53,850 bases of DNA from an uncultured Bacteroidota bacterium (GTDB lineage: Bacteria; Bacteroidota; Bacteroidia; Flavobacteriales; Flavobacteriaceae). The position numbers and the translations under genes are program-made. The DNA is taken from NCBI GenBank assembly GCA_903842575.1, contig CAIMMM010000172.1:1-53850 (forward strand). Direction: 5' to 3'. Below are positions 16,788 to 25,848 of this stretch, piece after piece. Position 1 is the stretch's first letter; each line of letters starts with the position of its first letter. The notes under the pieces are model-generated. The model was not told the DNA's origin, searched no databases, and saw only the letters and a program-made list of their open reading frames with translations.

Positions 16788-16817
16788 AAATCCGTTTTGC
16801 GAAAGCAAAACGGATTT
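16788..16817 (-). terminator. Intrinsic terminator of lpdA
   Basis: AAATCCGTTTTGC (16788-16800) and GCAAAACGGATTT (16805-16817) form a perfect 13-bp stem with a GAAA tetraloop on the plus strand. On the minus strand it is followed by a run of Ts and sits 25 nt after the lpdA stop. Confidence 0.9.
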
Positions 16818-16842
16818 AATATTTTAATACGTTATTTCTAAC

Positions 16843-18231
16843 TTACAAGTGAATCACTTCGCCATAGGCATCAGCTACCGCTTCCATTACCGCTTCACTC
16901 ATAGTAGGGTGCGGGTGTATCGATTTTAAAATTTCGTGACCTGTAGTTTCTAGTTTACGTGCTACAACTGCTTCTGCAATCATGTCGGTAACACCAGCGC
17001 CAATCATGTGGCAACCTAGCCATTCGCCGTATTTGGCATCGAAAATAACTTTTACAAATCCGTCAGGAGTTCCTGCAGCTTTTGCTTTCCCAGATGCTGA
17101 GAAGGGGAATTTACCAATTTTTAATTCGTATCCTTTTTCTCTAGCTTGTTTTTCGGTTAAACCAACGGAAGCAATTTCGGGAGTAGCATAGGTACATCCA
17201 GGAACATTTCCGTAATCAATTGGATCAACGTGTAGTCCAGCAATTTTTTCTACACAGTTAATCCCTTCTGCTGAGGCAACGTGTGCCAATGCCTGACCAG
17301 GTGTTACATCGCCAATCGCGTAATAGCCTGGGATATTGGTTTGGTTGTAAGCATTTACTAAAATTTTATCTTTGTCAACTGCAATTCCCACTTCTTCTAA
17401 ACCAATATTTTCGATATTGGTTTTAATTCCTACTGCCGAAAGCACTATTTCTGCTTCTAAAACTTCTTCGCCTTTAGCGGTTTTTACAAAAGCTTTTACG
17501 CCTTTTCCAGAAGTGTCAATTTTTTCTACAGAAGAACTTGTCATGATTTTGATGCCTGCTTTTTTCAATGAGCGTTCCATTTGTTTAGAGATGTCTTCGT
17601 CCTCAACCGGTACAATATTCGGCATGAATTCGACGATAGTAACATCGGTTCCCATCGCGTTGTAAAAATGAGCAAATTCCACTCCAATCGCGCCTGATCC
17701 AACAATAATCATCGATTTTGGTTGGGTTGGTAACGTCATTGCTTGACGATATCCAATTACTTTTATACCATCTTGAGGAAGATTTGGCAATTCGCGAGAA
17801 CGAGCACCCGTTGCAATGATTATATGATCGGCTGAATATTCAGTTACTTTTTTAGTAGCATCGGTTACATCCACTTTTTTGCCGGCTTTTAGCTTTCCAA
17901 AACCTTCAATAACGTCGATTTTATTTTTCTTCATTAAGAATTGAACCCCTTTACTCATCCCGTCAGCCACTGAGCGGCTTCGATTTACAACGGCTCCAAA
18001 ATCTTTATCAAATCCAGCTACGGTTAACCCATAATCGGAGGCATGTTTTAGGTAATCAAAAACTTGTGCTGATTTCAGCAATGCTTTGGTTGGGATACAA
18101 CCCCAATTTAAGCAAACCCCGCCTAAGTTTTCTTTTTCGATTACGGCTACTTTAAAACCCAATTGAGATGCTCTGATGGCGGTAACATAACCACCTGGAC
18201 CACTTCCTAAAACAATGATGTCATATTTCAT
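16843..18231 (-). CDS. lpdA: Dihydrolipoyl dehydrogenase (E3)
   Basis: 462 residues, standard length. FAD-binding GSGPGGYVTA (9-18), the redox-active disulfide C40-x4-C45 in GGVCLNWGCIPTK, an NAD-binding GSGAIGVEF segment, and the C-terminal His-Glu pair H441/E446 in HPHPTMSE are all present. It reoxidises dihydrolipoamide in 2-oxo acid dehydrogenase complexes. A likely partner in this window is the fused E1 at 32743-35148, although E2 is not here. The gene is monocistronic with a strong terminator. The best upstream promoter match is TAAATTCG, one mismatch from consensus. Confidence 0.95.
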   Translation of the reverse strand: MKYDIIVLGSGPGGYVTAIRASQLGFKVAVIEKENLGGVCLNWGCIPTKALLKSAQVFDYLKHASDYGLTVAGFDKDFGAVVNRSRSVADGMSKGVQFLMKKNKIDVIEGFGKLKAGKKVDVTDATKKVTEYSADHIIIATGARSRELPNLPQDGIKVIGYRQAMTLPTQPKSMIIVGSGAIGVEFAHFYNAMGTDVTIVEFMPNIVPVEDEDISKQMERSLKKAGIKIMTSSSVEKIDTSGKGVKAFVKTAKGEEVLEAEIVLSAVGIKTNIENIGLEEVGIAVDKDKILVNAYNQTNIPGYYAIGDVTPGQALAHVASAEGINCVEKIAGLHVDPIDYGNVPGCTYATPEIASVGLTEKQAREKGYELKIGKFPFSASGKAKAAGTPDGFVKVIFDAKYGEWLGCHMIGAGVTDMIAEAVVARKLETTGHEILKSIHPHPTMSEAVMEAVADAYGEVIHL

Positions 18232-18331
18232 AAGTATATAATTTCTATGATTAATTTGAAGTTGCGAATTTACGGAAATATTTTAAAATAAAGTTGAGAA
18301 GTTGAAGAGATTAGAAAGTTTATGGTTTGTT

Positions 18332-18979
18332 TTATTTTTCGTTTACATTCCATACCTTTTTAACAATTGAAACAATTGTCGTAGCAATAATAGCACCTAA
18401 TAGCGCCATAGTAATATCTTTTTGTGCATCCCAAATATCTCCTTGTAATCCTAGATAAGCATCGCCTTGTGCTTTGAAAAATACATCGGCAACCGCCCAT
18501 TCTATCAATTCATAAAAGGCACTAATGGAAAGTGTAATTTCAATAGGTAATGTCCACGCCACCCAACTTGGGAATTTGAGCCATTTTAAAAACATTTCTC
18601 GCATTGGATAGGCCAATAAAAATCCGAAACTAAAATGAACAATTCTATCGTAATGATTTCGTGGTAAATCGAGCGCATCTTTTAGCCAATAGCCAAATGG
18701 ATTTTCCGCATAGGTGTATTTAGAGCCATAAACATGCAGGCATAAATAAATACAAATTAACAAATAGCTTAGGTCACTAAATTGGAATTTTTTATAGCTA
18801 AAAATCATAAAACCAAGAAATAGAAAAACTAAGGTGTTTTCTAAAAACCAATTGGCGGTATCGGTATTTCCAACATAGGAATTAATCCAACAAATGATAA
18901 AAAAAGCAATGAAAAATTTAAGCCAATTATTACTTTTTAAAAGTGTTCTGTATTTTGTGATTGCGATTGTAAATGCCAT
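18332..18979 (-). CDS. DUF2238 / YjdF-like membrane protein
   Basis: 215 residues with about five or six membrane helices. The conserved features of DUF2238 are visible: HYDRIVHFSFGFLLAYPMRE (about 108-127), SAFYELIEW (about 153-161), and LGLQGDIWDAQKDI (about 176-189). Conserved His, Asp and Glu residues in the membrane suggest a binding or catalytic site, but none is established for the family. It follows the ABC exporter by 28 nt and is probably the last gene of the truA-exporter-yjdF-like operon. Confidence 0.85.
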   Translation of the reverse strand: MAFTIAITKYRTLLKSNNWLKFFIAFFIICWINSYVGNTDTANWFLENTLVFLFLGFMIFSYKKFQFSDLSYLLICIYLCLHVYGSKYTYAENPFGYWLKDALDLPRNHYDRIVHFSFGFLLAYPMREMFLKWLKFPSWVAWTLPIEITLSISAFYELIEWAVADVFFKAQGDAYLGLQGDIWDAQKDITMALLGAIIATTIVSIVKKVWNVNEK

Positions 18980-19007
18980 TTATTAGGGTTTTGGTTAGTA
19001 AATAGTG

Positions 19008-20768
19008 TTAGCTTTCGCTTTCAACTGCAAACTGAGAATCATACAATTTTTTATAAAATCCTGATGTTACATTGAGTAATTCTTGATGTGTACCTTGCTC
19101 TACAATTTGTCCTTTATCCATTACAATAATTTTATTGGCATTGACGATGGTTGCCAAACGATGGGCTATGACAATGGAAGTTCTCCCTTTGGTTATGGTT
19201 TCTGTGGCACGTTGAATGAGCTCTTCACTATAGGTATCAATCGATGAAGTGGCTTCGTCCAAAATTAAAATACTAGGATTACTAGCGTAAGCTCTAAGAA
19301 AAGCAATTAATTGTCGTTGTCCTGAGGAAAGCATTACGCCACGTTCTTTCACATCAAAATCATAACCATCAGGCAAACTCATGATGAAATCGTGAACGCC
19401 AATTTTCTTGGCCGCAGTGATAACGGTTTCTCTAGAAATTTCCGGATTATTAAGGGTGATGTTATGAAAAATAGTATCGGCAAAAAGGAAAACGTCTTGT
19501 AAAACAATGGCAATTTGTCTTCGTAGGCTTTCTAATTGAAAATTATTTATATTTTGATTATCCACATAAATATTTCCTGAATCAATTTCATAGAAACGAT
19601 TTAGCAAATTGATAATGGTAGATTTTCCAGCTCCTGTTGCTCCAACAATAGCAATGGTTTCTCCAGCTTTTACATTGAGGTTAATCCCTTTTAAAACTTC
19701 TTCACCTTGGATATAGGAAAAGCGTACGTTTTCAAATTTAATCTCACCTTTAAAATGATTGGCTATTACAACTCCATCATTTTGCACATCACTTTCGGTA
19801 TCTAAAATGTCAAAAACACGATTGGCTGCAATCATTCCCATTTGCATTTCATTGAATTTATCTGCAATTTGCCGCAGCGGGTTGAACAACATTCCAATGA
19901 ACATGGTATAGGAAAACAAATCGCCAAAAGTGGTAAATTTATCTCCGTCAATAATATGAAATCCACCATAAAGAACAACGGAACCTAAAGTTAAAGAGGA
20001 TATAATATCAGCAATAGGGAAGAAGATGGAGTTGTATAAAATGGTTTTTATCCAAGCATTATTGTGCTTACTATTAATTTCTTTGAACTTTTCATATTCA
20101 ATACCTTCCCGATTAAAAAGTTGGACGATTTTCATTCCGGTAACCCGTTCTTGCACAAAGGTGTTCAAATTGGCCACTTGATTTCTAACTTCTTCAAAGG
20201 CAACTTGCATTTTGCGTTGGAATATTCGAGTGATATAAACTAAAACAGGCATTGCTAATATTACAATCCATGTTAATTTCCAATTCATATAAAACATAAA
20301 AAGTAACACGACTAACATTTTCAACATATCACTGAAAATCATAAATAATCCTTGACTGAAGATACGTGCTATTTGTTCGATATCAGAAACAGAGCGGGTT
20401 ACCAATTGTCCAACAGGAGCATTGTCAAAATATCTCATTCGGAAACTGAGTAAATGTTTGAACAATTTTGTTCTTATGTCTTTGATAATATCTTGTCCTA
20501 GCCAATTTGCCCAATACACAAAATAAAATTGTGATATGGTTTCCATTATCAAAACAACCCCCATAATTGCTACATAAGTAAAAAGACCGGATTTGTCTTT
20601 TGGAGCCAAATAGGCATCTACAGTTTGTTTTAATAAATAAGGACGTAAAGCTGCAAAAACAGATAAGGAAATAGCAAACACAATTACGCCGTTAAACCTA
20701 AACTGATAGGGTTTGGTATATTTTAATATTCTTTTGAATAAACTTGTATCAAATGCTTTTGCTTTCAT
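19008..20768 (-). CDS. ABC exporter, fused membrane and ATPase domains (MsbA-like)
   Basis: 586 residues. An N-terminal type-1 exporter membrane domain with six helices (about 20-310) contains FDNAPVGQLVTR. The nucleotide-binding domain has Walker A GATGAGKS (376-383), signature LSSGQRQ (480-486) and Walker B ILILDE (500-505). It would work as a homodimer or heterodimer, exporting lipids, drugs or peptides; the substrate cannot be read from the sequence. It lies 3 nt after the truA stop and upstream of the YjdF-like gene. The signature LSSGQ, in place of LSGGQ, is a common variant of this subgroup. Confidence 0.92.
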   Translation of the reverse strand: MKAKAFDTSLFKRILKYTKPYQFRFNGVIVFAISLSVFAALRPYLLKQTVDAYLAPKDKSGLFTYVAIMGVVLIMETISQFYFVYWANWLGQDIIKDIRTKLFKHLLSFRMRYFDNAPVGQLVTRSVSDIEQIARIFSQGLFMIFSDMLKMLVVLLFMFYMNWKLTWIVILAMPVLVYITRIFQRKMQVAFEEVRNQVANLNTFVQERVTGMKIVQLFNREGIEYEKFKEINSKHNNAWIKTILYNSIFFPIADIISSLTLGSVVLYGGFHIIDGDKFTTFGDLFSYTMFIGMLFNPLRQIADKFNEMQMGMIAANRVFDILDTESDVQNDGVVIANHFKGEIKFENVRFSYIQGEEVLKGINLNVKAGETIAIVGATGAGKSTIINLLNRFYEIDSGNIYVDNQNINNFQLESLRRQIAIVLQDVFLFADTIFHNITLNNPEISRETVITAAKKIGVHDFIMSLPDGYDFDVKERGVMLSSGQRQLIAFLRAYASNPSILILDEATSSIDTYSEELIQRATETITKGRTSIVIAHRLATIVNANKIIVMDKGQIVEQGTHQELLNVTSGFYKKLYDSQFAVESES

Positions 20769-20771
20769 GTG

Positions 20772-21506
20772 TTATAGGTAATCATATTCAATCTTTGTTA
20801 AGTATAAACCATGTGCTGGAACAGAAAAACCAGCTTGATTGCGGTCTTTGCTTTCAAGAATTGTTTGAAAATCTTTCAATGATATTTTTCCCAATCCAAT
20901 ATTTATCATAGTGCCTACTATGGCTCGAACCATATTGCGTAAAAATCTATCAGCGGCAATAGTAAAAATTAGTTTATCGCCATTTTGTTGCCAAAGGGCT
21001 TCTGCTATTTTACAATTAAAGGTATTTACATCGGTGTTTACTTTGGAAAAACATTCAAAATCGGTATGATTAAATAAAAGTTTAGCCGCATCATTCATTG
21101 CCTTAATATCCAATGGAGAAGGATTGTACCAACTGCCTTCATTTTTAAAAACATCTTTCTGTGAATGTATATGATACTCATACGTTCTTTTGGTAGCGTC
21201 AAATCGGGCATGAGCCGTATCATGAACTTTGTGAATGTTGATAATCGCTACATCTTTGGGTAAAAATGAATTAAGTTTGTGAATAAGGAAAGGTACCTCA
21301 ATTTCAGTGTCAAAATCAAAATGAGCAAACATTTGTTTAGCATGAACACCTGTATCTGTTCGTCCAGCACCCACTAGGTCAATGGTTGTTTTTAAAATAG
21401 TAGATAACGCCGTATTTAAAATTTCTTGCACAGAAATAGCGTTAGGTTGGTATTGCCAACCGTGATAATTTGTTCCGTTATACGCTAGTTCTATGAAATA
21501 TCTCAA
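20772..21506 (-). CDS. truA: tRNA pseudouridine synthase A (TTG start)
   Basis: 244 residues, normal for TruA. The catalytic aspartate is D51 in GAGRTDTGVHA, and the core RYFIELAYNGTNYHGWQ at the N-terminus and FLRNMVRAIVGT near the C-terminus are typical. It makes pseudouridine at positions 38-40 of the tRNA anticodon arm. The family's first residues MRYFIE are encoded from a TTG at 21504-21506; no ATG fits upstream, so this looks like a real TTG start. It is the first gene of an operon with the ABC exporter, 113 nt from the divergent phosphoesterase gene. Confidence 0.94.
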   Translation of the reverse strand: MRYFIELAYNGTNYHGWQYQPNAISVQEILNTALSTILKTTIDLVGAGRTDTGVHAKQMFAHFDFDTEIEVPFLIHKLNSFLPKDVAIINIHKVHDTAHARFDATKRTYEYHIHSQKDVFKNEGSWYNPSPLDIKAMNDAAKLLFNHTDFECFSKVNTDVNTFNCKIAEALWQQNGDKLIFTIAADRFLRNMVRAIVGTMINIGLGKISLKDFQTILESKDRNQAGFSVPAHGLYLTKIEYDYL

Positions 21507-21584
21507 AGTGGAAGTTGCAATGTTTAAAGCTGTAAATTTACAAAGTTTTTAATTGATTTAAATGTTTAAAGTTTCCTAAATAAT

Positions 21585-21592
21585 TAACTTTG
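21585..21592 (+). promoter_or_regulatory. -7 box of the phosphoesterase gene
   Basis: TAACTTTG matches TAnnTTTG, 27 nt before the ATG at 21620. It covers the TTG at 21590, so the longer frame starting there is not the translated one. Confidence 0.58.
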
Positions 21593-21619
21593 TGTCGAAA
21601 CTGCTTTGTGGCAAATTAT

Positions 21620-22117
21620 ATGAAAAAAATCCTTCTACTTTCCGATACCCATAGTCATCTTGATGATGTTATTTTAAAATATGTCAATCAAGCTGATGAA
21701 GTGTGGCATGCTGGCGATATAGGTGATTTGGTTGTGACTGATACACTAAAAAAATTGAAACCATTGCGAGCTGTATTTGGAAATATTGACGATGACAAAG
21801 CAAGAATGGAATTTCCATTAAACAATCGTTTTATGTGTGAAGATGTTGATGTTTTGATAACACATATTGGTGGTTATCCTGGAAAATACAATCAAGCCAT
21901 TAGAACAGAGTTACAAAATAATCCTCCAAAACTTTTTATCAGCGGACATTCTCATATTTTGAAAGTGCAGTTTGATAAAAAACTAAATTTACTGCATATG
22001 AATCCGGGATCGGCAGGTATTTATGGTTTTCATCAAGTGCGAACCATGTTGCGTTTTGAAATTGAGGGCGAAAAAATACAGCAACTCGAGATTATAGAAT
22101 TAGGCAATCGGAGTTAA
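21620..22117 (+). CDS. YfcE/MJ0936-type metallophosphoesterase
   Basis: 165 residues from the ATG at 21620. All calcineurin-like metal ligands are present: D9 and H11 (SDTH), D33 (AGDIGD), N55 (GNID), H82 (THIGG), and H110/H112 (SGHSH). The short single-domain form matches the YfcE group of small phosphodiesterases. The physiological substrate is unknown. Ten extra codons are open upstream to a TTG at 21590, but that codon lies inside the -7 box. Divergent from truA; the intergenic region contains a GTAAATTTAC palindrome. Confidence 0.9.
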   Translation: MKKILLLSDTHSHLDDVILKYVNQADEVWHAGDIGDLVVTDTLKKLKPLRAVFGNIDDDKARMEFPLNNRFMCEDVDVLITHIGGYPGKYNQAIRTELQNNPPKLFISGHSHILKVQFDKKLNLLHMNPGSAGIYGFHQVRTMLRFEIEGEKIQQLEIIELGNRS

Positions 22118-22201
22118 TGGTTTTTTAAGAATGGCTTCAAAAGTTGAAGGTTCATCGCTAGAAACGCTAAAAGACACTAAAATTTCTATAACAATTCAGT
22201 T

Positions 22202-22867
22202 TTAGTTGGTCATTAAGTTGTTCTTGATTGCATAAAGAACTAATCCAATAGAGGATTTTACATTTAGTTTTTGCATTAAATTTTTACGATGAGTATTGAC
22301 GGTATTGGCACTAATATAAAGCTCTTCGCTAATTTCATTGGTATTGTATTGTAAAGCAATGAGTTTAAGGATTGCCAATTCTCTATCGGTAATGTTTGAA
22401 TTTAGCAATGCACTAGTGGATGATAAATTATAAGTTTTTTTATTAGATGAGGAATTAAAGATTTTTGTTTTTATATTATTGCAAAAATATTCTTCGCCAT
22501 CTAAAACAACTTGTATGGCTTCAAGTACATTCTCACTCGCACATTGTTTAGATATAAATCCTTTTGCTCCCAATTTCATGACTTTTTTAACTAACATTAA
22601 ATCATCATAAGTTGAAAACGCAATAATATGAAAGGGAGGTTTTTTCTCCGCATATTCTTTTAAAACTTCAAGGCCATCTACATAGGGCATTCTTATATCC
22701 ATAATGAGAATGCTCGCTTTTTCATTCCTAACTTTCTCAATTAAATTGGTTCCGTCCAAAGAGCATCCAGAAATTTCATAATTTGGATTGGTAGTAATCA
22801 AATTTTTTAAGCCATCAAGAAGAATCTGATGGTCATCGGCAAGATGTATTTTAATTTTATGGCTCAT
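22202..22867 (-). CDS. Orphan response regulator, NarL/LuxR type
   Basis: 221 residues from the ATG at 22867. The receiver domain (1-120) has the acidic pair D11/D12, phosphoacceptor D57 in ILIMDIRMP, and the switch residues and Lys in the FSTYDD and GFISK blocks. A LuxR-type helix-turn-helix follows (about 158-220; ITDRELAILKLIALQYNTNE, then ISANTVNTHRKNLMQKL). It should bind DNA when phosphorylated. No sensor kinase is adjacent, so the partner and target genes are unknown. A perfect -7 box ends 16 nt upstream; it also excludes an in-frame TTG two codons upstream. Confidence 0.9.
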   Translation of the reverse strand: MSHKIKIHLADDHQILLDGLKNLITTNPNYEISGCSLDGTNLIEKVRNEKASILIMDIRMPYVDGLEVLKEYAEKKPPFHIIAFSTYDDLMLVKKVMKLGAKGFISKQCASENVLEAIQVVLDGEEYFCNNIKTKIFNSSSNKKTYNLSSTSALLNSNITDRELAILKLIALQYNTNEISEELYISANTVNTHRKNLMQKLNVKSSIGLVLYAIKNNLMTN

Positions 22868-22883
22868 AATCAAAATAATTCCT

Positions 22884-22891
22884 CAAATATA
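22884..22891 (-). promoter_or_regulatory. -7 box of the response regulator gene
   Basis: The minus strand reads TATATTTG, ending 16 nt before the ATG at 22867. Confidence 0.6.
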
Positions 22892-22950
22892 ATAAAAAAA
22901 AAGCTACAAATAATATTAATTTTGGTATAAAAAAACTATACAAAGCAAAA

Positions 22951-22977
22951 AAAACCCAAACATAAAGTTTGGGTTTT
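22951..22977 (-). terminator. Intrinsic terminator of the DUF4293 gene
   Basis: AAAACCCAAAC (22951-22961), loop ATAAA, GTTTGGGTTTT (22967-22977): an 11-bp perfect stem followed on the minus strand by a T-run, 30 nt after the stop of the DUF4293 gene. Confidence 0.9.
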
Positions 22978-23007
22978 CTCAGCACTACATAAACTAAGTT
23001 TATAGGT

Positions 23008-23418
23008 TTATCGCAATCGATCAACAGATTTCACGAGATCTTCGTCCTTCTTGATAGCTTTGTTGGCCAAAACTAATAAAACGATAGAAACAATAGGTAA
23101 GAACATCCCAATACCTTTCTCAGAAACCGTAGCTTCTCCAGATAAATTTAGCGTTCGATACACAAATAATCCTAATAAAATTAAATTAAATATCATATTC
23201 AATCTGCCTAAAACAAATTGATGTTGTCTTTTTTTATAAGATAAAATGCTCAATAAAGAAGCACTTATACTTAATCCGAATAAAGTTACATAAGTCATAT
23301 CGACCATAAAAAAGTAATCTTTTCCATCCATTGCTTTCCATAATGGGAATACAAATGGTAAAACACCCGAAACCACAAAGGCTAGGATGAGGTAAATAGT
23401 TTGAATTCTTTGTAACAT
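23008..23418 (-). CDS. DUF4293 family membrane protein
   Basis: 136 residues from the ATG at 23418, four hydrophobic helices (about 4-24, 39-58, 70-88, 101-119) and a charged tail (KKDEDLVKSVDRLR). This is the DUF4293 family, which in Flavobacteria is a neighbour of rho as here; the function is unknown. The frame is open for seven codons upstream to 23439, but a perfect -7 box at 23437-23444 overlaps that codon, so MLQRIQ is the real start. It is divergent from rho and closed by a strong terminator. Confidence 0.85.
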   Translation of the reverse strand: MLQRIQTIYLILAFVVSGVLPFVFPLWKAMDGKDYFFMVDMTYVTLFGLSISASLLSILSYKKRQHQFVLGRLNMIFNLILLGLFVYRTLNLSGEATVSEKGIGMFLPIVSIVLLVLANKAIKKDEDLVKSVDRLR

Positions 23419-23436
23419 TTTTTTGTATTTGATGCA

Positions 23437-23444
23437 CAAAAATA
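23437..23444 (-). promoter_or_regulatory. -7 box of the DUF4293 gene
   Basis: The minus strand reads TATTTTTG, 18 nt before the ATG at 23418. It decides against the upstream start at 23439. Confidence 0.6.
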
Positions 23445-23602
23445 TAATTTCTTTTTTAAAATACTATTGCATGATTAAAATTTATTCGTATTATTGCATA
23501 ACAAATCCGTAAGTACTTCATCCTTCGGAACATTCAAAGTAAAAAAAACTACCACAATTACACTGCTTTCAAATTCAATAAAAAATAATATACTGAACAT
23601 TT

Positions 23603-25318
23603 ATGTTTGATATTTCTGCCCTCAAAGAAATGAAGCTTTCCGAGCTTCAAGAAATAGCTAAATTAGCTAAAACCATTAAGACAACTGGCGTTAAAAAAGA
23701 TGCACTAATTGAGCAAATTTTAGAGCAACAAGCCGAAGCGGCTCCACCAAAAACTGCCGAAAAAGCAGCCAAAGTCATTGCCGAAGACAAACCAAAAAGA
23801 GCAAGGATTTCTCTCGAAAAAGTTGTTGTCGAAAACAAAGTTCAAAACGACTTGTTTGCCAACGATATTTTAGATGAAATGCCAATAATAGCTGAAGCTG
23901 TGCCACTTTCCATTGCTGAAAAGCATCTCAATAAAACGTTGAAGTTTAAAAAACCAGCGATTGTTCCTGAAAGTAAAGCGGAAACACAACCAGAAACGGT
24001 AGCCGAAACGACTGAAATTCCTTCTGAAGATAATACGGAAACACCTCCTGCAGAGGGGCAACCTCAAGCAAAAATAAACCCAAACCAGAAGCATAAAAAC
24101 CCAAACCCGAATGCAAACCCAAATGGGAATCAAAACGGGAATGGTAACCAAAATCCTAATTTCAAAGGTAAGAAAAACAACTTCCGTGATTCCGATTATG
24201 AATTTGATGGGATTATAGAAAGCGAAGGCGTTCTAGAAATGATGCCCGATGGATACGGTTTCCTACGTTCTTCCGATTATAACTATTTGGCTTCCCCCGA
24301 TGATATTTATTTATCAACCTCGCAAATTCGTTTGTTTGGTTTGAAAACAGGCGATACCGTAAAAGGAGTAGTGCGTCCTCCAAAAGAAGGTGAGAAGTTT
24401 TTTCCATTGGTGCGTGTTTTGAAAATTAACGGACATGATCCGCAAGTGGTTCGTGACCGAGTTTCATTTGAACACTTAACACCCGTATTCCCAACCGAAA
24501 AATTTCGATTAGCAGAAAGAGGTAGTTCCATTTCGGCTCGAATTATAGATTTATTTTCCCCAATTGGAAAAGGACAACGCGGTATGATTGTGGCGCAACC
24601 CAAAACAGGTAAAACCATGTTGTTAAAAGACATTGCCAATGCCATTGCCGCCAATCATCCCGAAGTATATTTAATTGTATTACTAATAGACGAACGTCCG
24701 GAGGAAGTTACCGACATGCAACGCAGTGTGCGTGGCGAAGTAATTGCGTCCACGTTTGACCGCGAACCGCAAGAGCACGTTAAGATTGCCAACATCGTAT
24801 TGGAAAAAGCAAAACGATTGGTAGAATGTGGTCACGATGTGGTGATTCTTTTGGATTCCATCACGCGTTTGGCAAGAGCCTACAACACCGTGCAACCGGC
24901 TTCCGGAAAAGTACTGAGTGGTGGGGTGGATGCCAATGCGCTGCAAAAACCAAAACGTTTCTTTGGTGCTGCACGTAATGTTGAAAATGGAGGGTCTCTA
25001 AGTATCATTGCCACAGCATTAACCGAAACAGGTTCCAAAATGGACGAAGTTATCTTTGAGGAATTCAAAGGAACGGGTAACATGGAGTTACAATTGGACA
25101 GAAAAATTGCCAACAAACGTATTTTCCCAGCTATTGATTTGACGTCTTCCAGCACGCGTCGTGATGACTTATTGTTGGATGAAAAAACCATCAAACGCAT
25201 GTGGATTATGCGCAAGTATCTTGCCGACATGAACCCTGTAGAAGCGATGGATTTTATCAACGACCGATTTAAAAAAACCCGAAATAACGAAGAGTTCTTA
25301 ATATCTATGAATGATTAA
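23603..25318 (+). CDS. rho: Transcription termination factor Rho with long disordered insert
   Basis: 571 residues, against about 420 in E. coli. Residues 1-45 form the Rho N-terminal helical domain ([12 protein letters not shown]). Residues about 46-200 are a low-complexity insert, first acidic and Ala/Glu/Pro-rich and then strongly Asn/Pro/Gly-rich (159-193). The RNA-binding cold-shock-like domain follows ([16 protein letters not shown], 208-223), then the RecA-type ATPase with Walker A around AQPKTGKT (331-338), the ERPEEVTDM block and the R-loop region. Rho is the hexameric RNA translocase that ends transcription. Such disordered inserts are known in Bacteroidetes Rho and drive condensate formation in a gut species. 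Terminator at 25319-25354. Confidence 0.96.
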   Translation: MFDISALKEMKLSELQEIAKLAKTIKTTGVKKDALIEQILEQQAEAAPPKTAEKAAKVIAEDKPKRARISLEKVVVENKVQNDLFANDILDEMPIIAEAVPLSIAEKHLNKTLKFKKPAIVPESKAETQPETVAETTEIPSEDNTETPPAEGQPQAKINPNQKHKNPNPNANPNGNQNGNGNQNPNFKGKKNNFRDSDYEFDGIIESEGVLEMMPDGYGFLRSSDYNYLASPDDIYLSTSQIRLFGLKTGDTVKGVVRPPKEGEKFFPLVRVLKINGHDPQVVRDRVSFEHLTPVFPTEKFRLAERGSSISARIIDLFSPIGKGQRGMIVAQPKTGKTMLLKDIANAIAANHPEVYLIVLLIDERPEEVTDMQRSVRGEVIASTFDREPQEHVKIANIVLEKAKRLVECGHDVVILLDSITRLARAYNTVQPASGKVLSGGVDANALQKPKRFFGAARNVENGGSLSIIATALTETGSKMDEVIFEEFKGTGNMELQLDRKIANKRIFPAIDLTSSSTRRDDLLLDEKTIKRMWIMRKYLADMNPVEAMDFINDRFKKTRNNEEFLISMND

Positions 25319-25354
25319 AAAAAAATCCCAGCTGAGAAGTTGGGATTTTTTTTT
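25319..25354. terminator. Bidirectional terminator after rho
   Basis: AAAAATCCCA (25321-25330) pairs with TGGGATTTTT (25341-25350), flanked by an A-run and a T-run. It begins right after the rho stop and serves the converging SRPBCC gene as well. Confidence 0.88.
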
Positions 25355-25368
25355 GGTAATTATATTAT

Positions 25369-25761
25369 TTACAGCTTGTGCATGTTTTGCACCAAAGTTT
25401 CTATAAATTTACTAATAGGTCCTTTAATCATCATGGCCATCATGGCGTTGAATTCACCTTCAAAATGAAGTTGTACCTCAGAAGAAGTTGGCGAAAGGGA
25501 AGTGATGTCTGCCGTTAAATTAAAAGGCAGTTTATCACTCGCAGCACCAAGCATCACTTTACTAAAAGCTGTTTTGTCTTTCATCTTCAGCTTTATTTCG
25601 GGCATGCCTTTCAATCCAAAAACAAAAATATCATCACCCAAAACTTCAAATTTGGCAATGTTATCGGGCATTAGTTTTTCAAAATTCTTAACGTCAGTTA
25701 AAGCATTGAATATTTCTTCTGCCGATTTTTCGAGGGTTACTTTAGGACTTTCTAAATTCAT
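25369..25761 (-). CDS. SRPBCC (START-like) family protein
   Basis: 130 residues with no signal peptide. The order of elements fits a small helix-grip SRPBCC fold: an N-terminal strand and helix (KVTLEKSAEEIFNALTDVKNFEKLMPD), a central sheet (FEVLGDDIFVFGLKGMPEIKLKMKD), and a long C-terminal helix (MMAMMIKGPISKFIETLVQNM). Such proteins bind hydrophobic ligands or act in polyketide or lipid handling; nothing more specific can be said. It converges on rho. Upstream is a short AATCTGAA/TTCAGATT hairpin (25775-25795), possibly in its leader. Confidence 0.82.
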   Translation of the reverse strand: MNLESPKVTLEKSAEEIFNALTDVKNFEKLMPDNIAKFEVLGDDIFVFGLKGMPEIKLKMKDKTAFSKVMLGAASDKLPFNLTADITSLSPTSSEVQLHFEGEFNAMMAMMIKGPISKFIETLVQNMHKL

Positions 25762-25774
25762 TTTATTTGGGTTT

Positions 25775-25795
25775 AATCTGAACTTGTTTCAGATT
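25775..25795. repeat. Short inverted repeat before the SRPBCC gene
   Basis: AATCTGAA (25775-25782), loop CTTGT, TTCAGATT (25788-25795). A perfect 8-bp hairpin 14 nt upstream of the SRPBCC start codon; it may be an operator or a leader structure. Confidence 0.45.
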
Positions 25796-25848
25796 CTGTT
25801 TATATTAAGTTTAATTCGTTGAGTGCGATTAGTTAATTAGTAGCAATT

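Noticed and set aside
22202..22867. Two-component system with a kinase next to the LuxR-type regulator
   Set aside because: No histidine kinase frame exists on either side; the neighbours are a phosphoesterase and DUF4293.
23870..24151. Minus-strand frame of 93 codons rich in Phe, Arg and Trp
   Set aside because: It is the antisense of the Asn/Pro-rich codons of rho; its composition is an artefact.
24077..24181. Tandem DNA repeat or CRISPR-like pattern in rho
   Set aside because: The repetition is at amino-acid level (Asn-Pro-Gly codons) inside a coding frame, with no regular repeat-spacer length. No CRISPR array was seen anywhere.
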